A stretch of 64,000 nucleotides of DNA from Bacteroides sp. (GTDB lineage: Bacteria; Bacteroidota; Bacteroidia; Bacteroidales; Bacteroidaceae): positions 1-64,000 of the forward strand of contig JALCME010000011.1 of assembly GCA_022648295.1 (NCBI GenBank), written 5' to 3'. The translations under genes were made by a program, and so were the position numbers. The notes under the pieces were generated by a model that worked only from the letters and a program-made list of their open reading frames with translations, was not told the origin of the DNA and made no database searches. Each line of letters starts with the position of its first letter. Positions within the stretch are counted from its first letter, which is position 1. Shown one piece after another: positions 8,659 to 18,400 of this stretch.

Positions 8659-8880
8659 TTATTCAGCGTTTTTAATAAGGGCGGCCCTCTCCTTTGCCCT
8701 TGTTTCAAACAAATCAATCAAGGCCTTTACTAGAATATAACGCATTTCAATCGTTTCACCATCGACGCCAAAAGACCCCGACAAACTATTTGAAAACATT
8801 AAGTCAATTTGCTGTTTAATGCCTTCGTTGCCGAAATCATTAAGGATCATGTCTACTTTTTCAATAATCTTTGTTTCCAT
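8659..8880 (-). CDS. small hypothetical protein of the element
   Basis: A 73-residue ORF, last in the element's minus-strand series. It is acidic and probably helical (MRYILVKALIDLFETRAKERAA). I do not recognise a family. The position, between the replication-type protein and the attachment site, is where phages and satellites often keep accessory genes. Confidence 0.5.
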   Translation of the reverse strand: METKIIEKVDMILNDFGNEGIKQQIDLMFSNSLSGSFGVDGETIEMRYILVKALIDLFETRAKERAALIKNAE

Positions 8881-8949
8881 ACGATAATTAATTAAATGTT
8901 AATAATGAAATATACTTGTTGTGTTCATTCTAGATTAAGCCCCTGTCTT

Positions 8950-9204
8950 TTATTCAGCTATGAAAGCGACACCCATTAAACATTCAGGATGCTTTCTTCT
9001 TATTAGCTCCGATTCGCCCTTTCCAATCTTGTCAACGTGACAATGAAAGAATACTTCATATCCTTCTGTGGGAATAAATAAGACTGAAGCGGCAATATAG
9101 TTGTTGCGTGATACCCGGGTTTCAATTACTTCCCTGTTGCGTAAAACTGCATAAATATTTAAACCGTTTTTCTTGGCTTCCTTTTTTAAAATCAAGTTTT
9201 CCAT
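8950..9204 (-). CDS. small hypothetical protein of the element
   Basis: An 84-residue ORF starting MENLILKKEAKKNG. It contains a stretch rich in beta-type residues (AASVLFIPTEGYEVFFHCHV) and two cysteines. No recognisable domain. It lies in the cluster of four small ORFs at the left end, spaced 20 bp from the next upstream gene. Confidence 0.55.
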   Translation of the reverse strand: MENLILKKEAKKNGLNIYAVLRNREVIETRVSRNNYIAASVLFIPTEGYEVFFHCHVDKIGKGESELIRRKHPECLMGVAFIAE

Positions 9205-9224
9205 ACTATGTAAATTAAAATTAA

Positions 9225-9527
9225 TTAAAACCTTTCTTCAGTTGTCAAATAATTGGCCCGGTTGCAAGTCTTTGCGATTGCTTCAATCTGCATTCGGTCT
9301 ATTCTCACGCTTGCGTTTCGGTTTCCGTCTTTGATAGGGTTTATAAGCCCTTCTTTTATCCATCTGTTTACAATGGCTTCACCGTACTTTCTTTGCGCTT
9401 CACGTAGCTTCAAATAAGGCTTCAATACCCCGGCTTCTATCAATGCTTTTTGCGCACCCATTTCGGCGGCGTCAAGCAATGCGTTCCGATATTCCCTTTC
9501 GGTTAGTGGCAATGTTAAATTTCCCAT
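9225..9527 (-). CDS. helix-turn-helix protein of the element
   Basis: This 100-residue protein carries a MerR/excisionase-like winged helix in its second half: LKLREAQRKYG, then IVNRWIKEGLINPIKDGN and VRIDRMQIEAIA. It probably binds DNA. Candidate roles are regulator of the left-end genes or recombination directionality factor. The 99-residue protein at 22100-22399 is a stronger excisionase candidate because it lies nearer the integrase. Confidence 0.65.
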   Translation of the reverse strand: MGNLTLPLTEREYRNALLDAAEMGAQKALIEAGVLKPYLKLREAQRKYGEAIVNRWIKEGLINPIKDGNRNASVRIDRMQIEAIAKTCNRANYLTTEERF

Positions 9528-9536
9528 TGTATTGTA

Positions 9537-9914
9537 TTATATTTTTTCTATCAATTCATCCATGTACCGGGTGAATTCACACGTTGAATCAAGTCTTTTA
9601 ATGACATTTATCATTAGACTAACATTGCAATCCATTAATGAATTAATTTCTTTTTCCATTGAATCACCTTTAAAAGATTCTCTAATTCGAGACGTCAAGG
9701 GGACGATTGAATCCATATAATTAACTGCAAATTCAGTTAATTCATTAAGATTGGCGCACAACGTAATTGCAGCCGTTTCAGTCAATGTTTCATCATCCAA
9801 AGCCCTTCTTGGGTTTTCAAAAAATGTCTTTCCTGCATAGCGGAAAAAGGCTTTGCCTAATTCAAAACCGTTTTCGTATTCAACGGCATCTTGATTTAAA
9901 CTTTTTGTTTTCAT
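9537..9914 (-). CDS. hypothetical protein of the element
   Basis: A 125-residue, mostly helical soluble protein with no recognised domain. Its start is 130 bp downstream of the DUF4406/DnaA gene end, so it may have its own promoter and head the four-gene left-end cluster (125, 100, 84 and 73 residues). Confidence 0.6.
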   Translation of the reverse strand: MKTKSLNQDAVEYENGFELGKAFFRYAGKTFFENPRRALDDETLTETAAITLCANLNELTEFAVNYMDSIVPLTSRIRESFKGDSMEKEINSLMDCNVSLMINVIKRLDSTCEFTRYMDELIEKI

Positions 9915-9972
9915 GGTTCTTTATTTTTGATATTTATATTGCAAAATACACAGAAAGTTTTCAGAAAAACAA

Positions 9973-10017
9973 CGTTGATTTTGAATTATTTTATTACTTT
10001 TGTGCTGTGAATCAACG
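9973..10017 (+). promoter_or_regulatory. candidate plus-strand promoter between inverted repeats
   Basis: CGTTGATT at 9973-9980 and AATCAACG at 10010-10017 form an 8-bp inverted repeat around a -7-like TACTTTTG at 9995-10002. The box points right, antisense to the end of the DUF4406/DnaA gene. The -33 element is weak. It could instead be an operator for the 125-residue ORF on the other strand. Confidence 0.3.
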
Positions 10018-10043
10018 ACTTATGTATCACTGTAATACACATT

Positions 10044-10688
10044 TCAAAGCTGATTGTTGCGTAACTTGTTGATAATCAGGACGCACTCTTTTTCTGACAA
10101 ATAATTATCAGGGGTATTATTGCCGAAAGCAGCCAAAACTTTTTCATTTAAGGACTTAAAATCTTGATTAAATTTCAATTCATCATCAAAATTTTGGTTT
10201 AAACGGAAAGCTGTTGTGTGATCCCGGTTTAATAACATGGCAATTAAATCTAGTGAATAACCATGCTTTCGACAAAAACCAAAAAAAATTAAACGTGCAT
10301 AATAATAATTTCGCTCCCTGCTTTTTGACGTGAATTTGCTATAGCTAAAGCCGAAAACACTTTCAATCGCATTACTGATCTTTGTAATTTCATTCAAAAT
10401 TTTCGTCCAATATTCATTCAACGAATATATGATCTTCAACCCGAAATCTTCGGCAAGTTTTTTTAATCGGACTGCCCCCGCACTATTCAACCAACCTTCA
10501 AGGAGATAAACCGTTTCACATTGGTTTATCATTATGGTGTTTAAAATGAAATATTCCATTTGATTGCTTGCTTGATGCCTGCAAAATCCAACTGAAGTGA
10601 ATAGATGCTTTTTCAATTCAGATTCGGCGGCCTTGTGCTTTTGATCAATCAACGGATCGTTTGGATCACCAACAATTAAAACATTCAT
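10044..10688 (-). CDS. DUF4406 and DnaA domain IV fusion protein
   Basis: Residues 1-90 resemble DUF4406, a nucleoside-deoxyribosyltransferase-like fold, with the conserved-type segment VYLLEGWLNSAGAV; the acidic residue usually following the GA motif appears changed. Residues 100-190 resemble DnaA domain IV, the DnaA-box-binding helix-turn-helix, including the signature-like NRDHTTAFR at 154-162 and KSRERNYYYARLI. The AAA+ domain of DnaA is absent. The protein (214 residues) may bind DnaA-box-like DNA in the element's or the host's origin. The ATG at 10688 is chosen over an upstream start at 10823 because that would overlap the preceding gene by 65 bp and cross a hairpin. Confidence 0.75.
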   Translation of the reverse strand: MNVLIVGDPNDPLIDQKHKAAESELKKHLFTSVGFCRHQASNQMEYFILNTIMINQCETVYLLEGWLNSAGAVRLKKLAEDFGLKIIYSLNEYWTKILNEITKISNAIESVFGFSYSKFTSKSRERNYYYARLIFFGFCRKHGYSLDLIAMLLNRDHTTAFRLNQNFDDELKFNQDFKSLNEKVLAAFGNNTPDNYLSEKECVLIINKLRNNQL

Positions 10689-10709
10689 ATTTATTCTTGG
10701 GGTTTTTAT

Positions 10710-10746
10710 AATGCGATTGCATTGCTTTAGGCTTTGCAATCGCATT
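10710..10746. promoter_or_regulatory. hairpin or operator upstream of the DnaA-like gene
   Basis: Perfect 11-bp inverted repeats AATGCGATTGC (10710-10720) and GCAATCGCATT (10736-10746) lie in the 70-bp gap before the DUF4406/DnaA gene. They could be an autoregulatory operator, an origin element or a leader hairpin. No T run follows, so it is not a standard terminator. Confidence 0.5.
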
Positions 10747-10758
10747 GAAAGTAAACTA

Positions 10759-11412
10759 TTAATCGTTTGAATTATAGTCCATCGGTTCGGCTGAAACTCG
10801 ATAACGTCCTTTTTCTTCAACAAGATTGAAATGCTTCATCAAGAAAAGCTTTGGGGCTAGATTGATTCCATGTTCCAATTTGGCTTTGTATAAGGCCCCC
10901 AAAAAATCATCAAGGGCCTTTGCGGCTGATTGCTGCATGTTATAAACCTTTTCACCTTCTGCACTGTCAATATATTCCTTGAAACTTTCTTCAATGGAAG
11001 CTATTGTTTCGTCTGAAATATAGGGTTTGCCCGATTCGTCAATATCAATAAATTGTTCGAAGTATTTGTCATTCAATCGGCGGTTGCTGATTTCTTTTTC
11101 GGAAAAGAACAAAGTCTCAACCGTTTTGCGAATTTCGTCCATCCTTTCGTCAAATGCTTTCTTCGTTTGGGCTTGTGCAATTGGCGATTTGAATGTTTCA
11201 ATATCCGGTTTGATCAAGTCTTCATACTTTGCCTGAAGTGCTTTCATATCGCCCCGGATAACGTCAAACAAGAATTTCTTTGAAGGTATTTCAACGCCCA
11301 ACGCTTGAATCTTTATATAAACCGTGCTGACTGATGCTAAATAAATGTTTTCAAGTTCTGAAATGAAGGCGTTGGCCTTTTCATTGTTTTCTGAAATAAG
11401 AATCTTTTTCAT
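10759..11412 (-). CDS. hypothetical protein downstream of the tail module
   Basis: This 217-residue protein is predicted to be mostly helical and charged, without signal peptide or membrane segment. I recognise no family. It starts 4 bp after the stop of the 60-residue ORF, so both are probably translated from one transcript. A role in tail assembly or replication cannot be separated on sequence alone. Confidence 0.65.
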   Translation of the reverse strand: MKKILISENNEKANAFISELENIYLASVSTVYIKIQALGVEIPSKKFLFDVIRGDMKALQAKYEDLIKPDIETFKSPIAQAQTKKAFDERMDEIRKTVETLFFSEKEISNRRLNDKYFEQFIDIDESGKPYISDETIASIEESFKEYIDSAEGEKVYNMQQSAAKALDDFLGALYKAKLEHGINLAPKLFLMKHFNLVEEKGRYRVSAEPMDYNSND

Positions 11413-11416
11413 GTTT

Positions 11417-11599
11417 TTAAATTGTTTTACCTGTTAATACTCCATTTAAAGTTGTCGGCCCCTGATCCTGTTTTTGTGGATTAGGATTAAAAGGGGTTTT
11501 CCCGTGCAAGTCTTTTCCGCCAAGGCGACCTTCTTTCTTGTCTTTGATCCATCCTTGAACACTGTCAGACATTGTCTTTTTCAATTCTTCATTTTCCAT
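11417..11599 (-). CDS. small hypothetical protein after tail-gene repeat A
   Basis: A 60-residue, lysine- and glycine-rich ORF (MENEELKKTMSDSVQGW... with a low-complexity FNPNPQKQDQGP middle). It begins 37 bp downstream of repeat A and is followed after 4 bp by the 217-residue gene. Function unknown. Confidence 0.55.
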   Translation of the reverse strand: MENEELKKTMSDSVQGWIKDKKEGRLGGKDLHGKTPFNPNPQKQDQGPTTLNGVLTGKTI

Positions 11600-11635
11600 A
11601 AAATAAACTGTTTAAAAGTGACTTAATCTTTGTTT

Positions 11636-11726
11636 GTGGCGCAAACGTGGTGCAAATTAGCCTTTGTTTGCGCCTAATTATTTGATATTCAATATATATG
11701 TATATCCATTAATGGGATAGAACCCC
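11636..11726 (-). repeat. tail-gene junction repeat, copy A
   Basis: Box 1 is a pair of GGYGCAAA units 11 bp apart (11636-11656). After exactly 26 bp comes box 2, TGATATTCA (11683-11691). After exactly 23 bp comes box 3, GGATAGAACCCC (11715-11726), preceded by an inverted TATCC that pairs with its GGATA. Four bases separate box 3 from the tail-tip stop codon. The next gene starts 37 bp beyond box 1. Copies B and C share this layout with divergent sequence between the boxes. Confidence 0.85.
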
Positions 11727-11730
11727 TTTT

Positions 11731-14700
11731 TTAGTTCATTCTTGACATTATGTAATAGTTTCCACTATTATAGCATAACGTAATTGTGTCGCCCTTTGCC
11801 ATGTCGATATAAGACACTGCATTTCCGTTGTTGTCCCGTAGTTGTCCGTTTGTCACGCTTGTCAATCGAATTGTATTCGAAGCATAATATCCGATTGCAA
11901 TTGTCAGCAAGAAAGACACATTCCCGGACGTGTTTGCCGTTATAAAAGACGAAGCGGGCAATCGCACGTTCAACAAGGAAGAACCGATCGAAGTGAAAAC
12001 AAAATGGTTTGTTTGACTGATATACAATTCAAGTGAATCGGTATAAGCCGCACCAATGTATTTGTCATTCCATGAAACAACGCCGCCGTACATGGCTTTT
12101 ATTGATCCTTTGATTGCTTCAAAGGCAATATTTTCTTGTGATCCTTCAGCATTGGCAATTACGCCGTATCCCTTTGAATAAGGCATTGTAACCCATTCTT
12201 GATAATAAACGGTAACTTCGATGCGTTCCAAGTTATCGAATTCATCATAATAGAATTGTGAAGGTTCAGGCGATCCGGCGTTGATCCATTCAGATTCCGA
12301 ATAATAGGTGTCAATTCTTGATCTTGTAACATAATAACCTTGCTTTTCGTTATTTTCAAAACGGCCAACGGCACGCATACCACTTGTTGCGGGCAAAACA
12401 TTTGTTCCGATACCAACCCATGTGTTTGCATCCGAAAACTTCATCAACGAAGCTAATATTGACAAGCCGTTTGCATCTTGTTCAACACCTATTCGTCCGG
12501 TTCCAATCTCAAAACCGCCAATAGTCCCGGATATTGCTTTGATAATACCTTCAACGGTTGCCTTTGACATCACGACCGATCCATCTTGCAAAACCCGATA
12601 AGGGGCCGTCGTACGATTTTCGAAGGAAGCCCCGGCCCAAAATCTAACTGATTCGGCGGTTGTTCCTTGGCCCGTAATCCCGGCAAGTATTGAAGCCTGA
12701 TCCCCGGCAACCTGAATCGTCCCGGACGTTACAATACCCCCGTCAATCGTTGTCTTGGTATTGTCGTAAGTCGTAGCAAGAACCCAATCATTCACATTAT
12801 ACGATTGTGAAGCTGTTTTTGCAGTTGCACAACGGCGTAAATTGGTTCCGTCCGTCCACAAGTCCCCAATGTCATAAGGAACCGTTGGCGTCGTGATAAA
12901 CACACGCCGTTTGCCGTCGGCCGTATCTTTAGCAGTCCCGGCCAAAGCATAAGCATCAACCGCCTTTTTATCTTCAATAGTGATCCAAGTGTAACTTGTG
13001 GAATACCTTTTCAATAATTTAGCCGTTTCGCTATACCACATATCACCGACATGCTTTGCTTTCAGTTCGTTTGTATTCCAAGCGGCCGCCGGGTCTGAAT
13101 CCTGAAACCAAGATTCAATTTTGCCGTCAAGTTGTGCTTGAATGTCTGATATTATACCCTGCAATGTATTATCAACATAGTTCTTTGTGTCAAGTGCTTC
13201 TTGGCCCAATTCTTCAAGCGTTTTTTCTTGCCCGTTGGCTGTGAAAACAATTCTTCCGCCTATCTCCGAATTATCAAGATCGAAGTATGTTGTTCCGTCG
13301 GCCGATTCAACACGTCCGGTTTTAACGTAACGCCCGTTTATGGTTGTGAATCCATAGGTCAAGGCAATTGATCGGGTATTGAATGAAGTATCAACCGAAT
13401 TGATAACGCCAATCCAAAAATGATAATAAGAAGGATCGCTTTCAACTGTTATTTGCGAAGTTGAAAAGAGGATTGAACCGCCTGATCCTGCTTTTTCGCA
13501 TTTTGCGTAAATGTAGTACGCTTGGCCGTCGCTTAACAATGTTTGATCGCCGTCGGTAAGCGTCCAAGACCGGGGGGCTTTATTTGCGTCAACAATAGCA
13601 TAATGTGTTAACACACCACCTTTATAAACGATTCTGTTTTTATTACCCCCGTAGTTGGGTTGAAAAACAGTGCCAACGAGTCCGAATTGCATTGATTTGG
13701 CCCCGACGGATAACATAACAGTATCAACCGATTCAGGCTTGATTTTATCAGTATAATAATCACCTTCAGGATCGAACACCATTCCAAGAACTTCTTGCGC
13801 ATTCAGATAATTACGCCTTGCCCTTGCCGGGTCTTTTAAATTATTGATCGTGATAATCTTATCAATGTCAATCAGGTCGGATATTATGCGATTGTAAGCC
13901 GATTTAGTAACCGACAAATCGGAAATAGTAAGGTTATACGAATAATCCGTTAAAAGATCACGGGTGAAACCTTTGATTCTGATCAATTTATCGACATCAA
14001 TATCAGCGTCTTTAATTGGAATGTAATCACCAACCCAAAAAATATTCGATTCAGTATCGGCCCCGACTATGCTTGCAAGAAAGAACTTGTCGACCGTTAA
14101 TGAATATTGAACCTTTGGTTGGCAATTTTGCGCAAGATATTCCGTTCCGGCTGTCAACAATTCGGCTTCGGCTGCATCAACGTAGGATTGCGGCAAAGCA
14201 ATATCCAACAAAACATATTCATCACCAACCCCAATTTGAAAAGCTGAAGACGTATCAGACGGAAATGTGTAATCGTTTTCGTCTGTCTGACTTTTTATTT
14301 TGAAGGTTTTTGTTGCATGATCATAAGAATGAATGTCGAATTCATATCCGGCTAATTTCCCGGTATTGAAATGAACCTTTGCGGCCGTTCCTGAAAGAAG
14401 GTATTTAGTTGTTACGCCGTCCGCTTCTTTTTCATTCAAATCGAATGACATTGAAGAATCAACAAACTTTAAAACAGAATCACCAAGGGCCGAAACAACC
14501 CCGGTACGGTGCGGGAATATGCTATCAAAGTTTTTAGTATTTTCCCAAACTCCATATTTTGCAATTGCGGCGGCGTCTTCAAGAAAACTTTGCGGTTTAG
14601 TTTTTCCGGGCAACAATAACTTAGAAGAACGATACTTTGAAGTAATGTTCTTCGTTGAACCGTACACTTTAAGTCGGGTTATTATGTTGGAAGAAGAAAC

Positions 14701-15345
14701 TTTTTCCCTTGTAAGATCATAGATTCCCCGGCCCCTGCCATATTGGAAGGTGAAACCGAATGTTTTCCCGGCTTGACCGATATTAATCGTTCGGGTTCCG
14801 TTTGAATTTATCGCAATATCGAATTCCTGATTGAACTTTCCGCAAAGGGTTTGAAGAACTGAAAGGCAATTGTCTGTTTCACCAAAAGTCAATGTCATTG
14901 CTTCAGTGTCGACCGGATACGTTCCAAGAACCCATTTTCCGGGGAATATCCGGGAAATATTTGCGATCAGAACATCCAAGAATCGTTTCATATCTCCCGT
15001 TAAAGAATCGCCCTGAACATCTGATCCGGTCGTATCAATATTCACGTCGTATGTTGCCCGCATAAGATCATATTGAACCCCTTCAAACTGCAAATCATAT
15101 TGAAAATGATTTTCCGAAATTTTCCGTTCTTTAGCCGGAATGTTTAAGGTGTAATCCCTGCCAATTATGGTGATTTTATCGCCAATCGAAAAGATCATTT
15201 TTGCGGCGGATTCAACTGTTATGTCGATGGTGTCATTGCCTAATAATTGAACCGTTTGCGTCGCCCTTGTAATACGGCTTGTGTTTCCCCTTGATTGAAG
15301 GGGAAACGTTGAACCGTCTAAATGTGTGATTATAATTTGATCCAT
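11731..15345 (-). CDS. phage tail-tip / tail-associated protein
   Basis: This 1204-residue protein follows the tape measure, where siphophages place Dit/Tal hub and receptor-binding genes. The N-terminal part (1-450), with LDGSTFPLQSRG and segments such as FQYDLQFEGVQYDLMRATY, resembles hub or tail-endopeptidase-type proteins of Bacteroidetes prophages. The middle and C-terminal parts (from about 640) are beta-rich fibre-like segments, with glycine-rich stretches such as ATVEGIIKAISGTIGGFEIG. The C-terminus is likely to contact the receptor. I see no separate Dit gene. It is bounded by repeat B upstream and repeat A downstream. Exact family assignment needs a profile search. Confidence 0.75.
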   Translation of the reverse strand: MDQIIITHLDGSTFPLQSRGNTSRITRATQTVQLLGNDTIDITVESAAKMIFSIGDKITIIGRDYTLNIPAKERKISENHFQYDLQFEGVQYDLMRATYDVNIDTTGSDVQGDSLTGDMKRFLDVLIANISRIFPGKWVLGTYPVDTEAMTLTFGETDNCLSVLQTLCGKFNQEFDIAINSNGTRTINIGQAGKTFGFTFQYGRGRGIYDLTREKVSSSNIITRLKVYGSTKNITSKYRSSKLLLPGKTKPQSFLEDAAAIAKYGVWENTKNFDSIFPHRTGVVSALGDSVLKFVDSSMSFDLNEKEADGVTTKYLLSGTAAKVHFNTGKLAGYEFDIHSYDHATKTFKIKSQTDENDYTFPSDTSSAFQIGVGDEYVLLDIALPQSYVDAAEAELLTAGTEYLAQNCQPKVQYSLTVDKFFLASIVGADTESNIFWVGDYIPIKDADIDVDKLIRIKGFTRDLLTDYSYNLTISDLSVTKSAYNRIISDLIDIDKIITINNLKDPARARRNYLNAQEVLGMVFDPEGDYYTDKIKPESVDTVMLSVGAKSMQFGLVGTVFQPNYGGNKNRIVYKGGVLTHYAIVDANKAPRSWTLTDGDQTLLSDGQAYYIYAKCEKAGSGGSILFSTSQITVESDPSYYHFWIGVINSVDTSFNTRSIALTYGFTTINGRYVKTGRVESADGTTYFDLDNSEIGGRIVFTANGQEKTLEELGQEALDTKNYVDNTLQGIISDIQAQLDGKIESWFQDSDPAAAWNTNELKAKHVGDMWYSETAKLLKRYSTSYTWITIEDKKAVDAYALAGTAKDTADGKRRVFITTPTVPYDIGDLWTDGTNLRRCATAKTASQSYNVNDWVLATTYDNTKTTIDGGIVTSGTIQVAGDQASILAGITGQGTTAESVRFWAGASFENRTTAPYRVLQDGSVVMSKATVEGIIKAISGTIGGFEIGTGRIGVEQDANGLSILASLMKFSDANTWVGIGTNVLPATSGMRAVGRFENNEKQGYYVTRSRIDTYYSESEWINAGSPEPSQFYYDEFDNLERIEVTVYYQEWVTMPYSKGYGVIANAEGSQENIAFEAIKGSIKAMYGGVVSWNDKYIGAAYTDSLELYISQTNHFVFTSIGSSLLNVRLPASSFITANTSGNVSFLLTIAIGYYASNTIRLTSVTNGQLRDNNGNAVSYIDMAKGDTITLCYNSGNYYIMSRMN

Positions 15346-15377
15346 TTTATTTGAATTTGAATAAATAAGTAATAGAA

Positions 15378-15468
15378 TAGGTGCAAACGTGGTGCAAAAA
15401 CTACTATAATCTTATTTATGTGCCTGATAATCAGTTTGTACATATACCCAATGATCGGATAGAACCCC
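15378..15468 (-). repeat. tail-gene junction repeat, copy B
   Basis: Box 1 here is a pair of GGTGCAAA units 11 bp apart (15380-15398). Box 2 is TGATAATCA (15425-15433) and box 3 is GGATAGAACCCC (15457-15468), with the same 26- and 23-bp spacers as copies A and C. Box 3 touches the tape-measure stop codon at 15469. The tail-tip gene starts 33 bp beyond box 1. Confidence 0.85.
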
Positions 15469-18400
15469 TTATTCAAAGCCGTCCGACCTTAGATTGTTGT
15501 TATTATTTTTTATGTCCCTTATGTCGTTGCGTATATCAACAAGATTTTTGTTGTACGACGTATTAGCCGCAATTTGATTCAATACCATAAGCTGATTTCG
15601 CAGTACGGTTAATGATTCGGCTTGATTGATACGCATTGCGTTAATTTGGCCACTCAATACGCTTGCCGTTTCTTCGGATACTCCTTTAATTCCCCCGGTT
15701 AAGGAACTGTCGTCAACTTCATCAGCAAGGTCTTTGAACAAGTCCCCATAAGTCCCAAGGGCTGAATTGAAATTTTGACCAAGAGCGGCAATTTGCGCTT
15801 TGAACCTTGCTTGTTCTTCCTCTGTCAAACCATCGAAAACGAAATTATCACCATTCCAATAACCCATATCATCTTCAAGCTGCTTTAAGATCGGGGCCAA
15901 CTGCTTTTCCAAGAAGTTCTTTTTCAATTGGTTTAGAATGGCATTTTTCATTATATCGTTGACGGTGTCACCGAAGGCGGTTGCAGCATCTTCACCCTTT
16001 CCGAATGCTTCGACAATAGCATCGCCCAACTGATCGGCAAAATCTTTGGCATTAGTCTGAAGAATGTCTTGCGAAATTTCTTCAAGAACGTCTTCAATTG
16101 TTTGCCCGGCTTCTTTGTAGGCATTTTCATACTCTTTGATCTTATCCTTGTCGGTTTTCTTCTTGTCTTCTTCAAGACGGATCATTTCAAGATAATTCGC
16201 CCGTTGTTGCTGAAGATTGGCGATCATCTGTTTTTGATTCTTGTATGTATCACCGCCAAGGGCTTTATCAACGGCACGTTCAAGGTCTGAATAAGCGTCG
16301 GTTAAAGCTTCAACCGCTTCTTTGTGTTGATTGATTTGCTTTTCAAGTTTGCGATCCTTGGAACCCCAAATCAAGTCAATGCCGTTTGAAATAATATCAA
16401 TTGATCCTTGGATAATTGCAAGGGGATTCCCGGTTGCAATGCCTTGGGCCAAAGTTGACGCCCCTTGTGCAATACCGGATATATCGTTCAAGACGGCCTT
16501 TGTTTGATCATCCATTGAAACACCCATTTTGTCAAGACCGCCAACGACCGAATCGAAGGCCCCTTTGACAAGGTCAATCGAAGACGAAGCCCCTTCAAAC
16601 ATCTTTTTAAAAGACTTCTTTTTGCTTTCGTCGTCCGTAGCCGAAGAATATTCTTTTATCCCATTGACAAGGGCCTTAAATGGATTCCTTGTTTCGACTT
16701 CCTTCTTTGCTTCTTGCAATTTATCCTTTACGGCTTTTAAATCTTCAGGCGAAAGTTTAACACCAAGGGATACTTCATTCTTTTCTATTAATGCAATCAG
16801 TTTTTCGATTTCACTTGTCGCAACTGAATCAAGATCACCAAATAATTTATTCCAATCAGCCGATTTCATAAGTTCGTCGCTCGCCAAAGAAGAAAGGGCT
16901 TTTGCTTGCGCTTTATTCAGTTCTTCAACTAATTGGGTGTTCCCGTGTTCTTGGGCCTTTTTTCTTTTTTCGTCAAATTCGTCAATAATAGCTTGCTTCT
17001 TTTGCTCGAAATTACGGTATTGTACAACCATTGCATCATAATCAGAATCACCCGATAACTTGCTATCTTTCGCATATTGTTCCTTCCGGTTGCTGATTGC
17101 ACCTTGAATCTTGGCAACGTCTTCAGGATTATTTGCGTCTTGGGCTTCCTTCAGGCGTTTTTCGAGCAAAATCATATCGTCGGTGTACTTCTGTTGCAAC
17201 TGAAGCTTTCTTGTTAAATACGAAGCGTAATCTTCGATCAACTTGTTTGTTTCTTCTTGGGCTTGTTCTTGTGCGCTTTGATCAGCCTTGTCAAGTATTT
17301 CCTTTTTCCCGGTGTCAAGGTCTGATCCATCCCCGGATAACTCCTTGCGTTTTTTTGAAATAATATCAAGCATTTGAAGAACGGACGTTGCTGAATTCAT
17401 TTGCTTTTGAAGGGCCGTTTCAAAATCCTGTAAAACGGTTTTTTTAGTTTCTTCAGCGATCATGTCGTTGATCGTTTTCAATTGGGCCTTTTGGGTTGCC
17501 GTTTGATCAGATACGGAAAGAAGCTTATCCCGTTGGTTCTTCAAGTATTCCAAGAAGGATTTGCCTTGCTTTAACATCCCGGCAAATTCAGTATCGGCGG
17601 CCTTCTTCAAAATAGGATCATTTGAATTGATCCACTTGAAATAATCCTGATATAACTTTTTGCGCTTATCAAGTTTGTCCTTAAAAGTATCTTTGTTGGA
17701 AGAAGACGAATCGCTTTGATCCATTTTATCAAGGACTTTTTCTTGTGCCTTGATTTGCTTCAATAGATTTGCACGTTCCTTGTCGGTTGCAGCATCTTTA
17801 TATTTTTCCTTCAGTTTCGAAATACTGTTTTCAAGGGCCGTAATACTTCCTTTAGTGATGTTATTTGCCGAAACACCAATTTCATTCAGAATCTTTTTTT
17901 CTTGCACTGAAAATTCAGCCGCTTTTTTAAACAGATCAAGACCTTCTTTTTCAAGCTTGTCTTTTTCTGATTTAAGTTTTGAATAATCCTTATTGTCAAC
18001 TTCATAGTCATAAGAATATAAAGCCGTACCAAGTTCAGGGTCGGTGATTGTCCGGGTCTTTTTAAGTTTTGCCGGGGTTTTTTCAAGTTCAAGTTGCTTT
18101 TTAATAGCTTCCTTGTATTTTTCGGCGGCAAGTTCAGCGGTTGCCATTGCCTTGGCTTTTAATATTTGCGCATTAATGAAAGCTTGAACATGTTTCGGGT
18201 CTGAAAGTAACCCTTCAGCATCTTTCACGCTCTTTACTGAAACACCAAGGGATTTGAATTTTTCGGAATTGTCTTCGATGAACTTTTCCTTTGCTTTAAT
18301 ATTGTCGCCCAATTGCGACCAAGCAACGGATAATTCTTGAATTGTGGCAACGGGTTTCCCGGCCAAATCAACAACCGACTTATTAAATTCTTCAGTTGCT

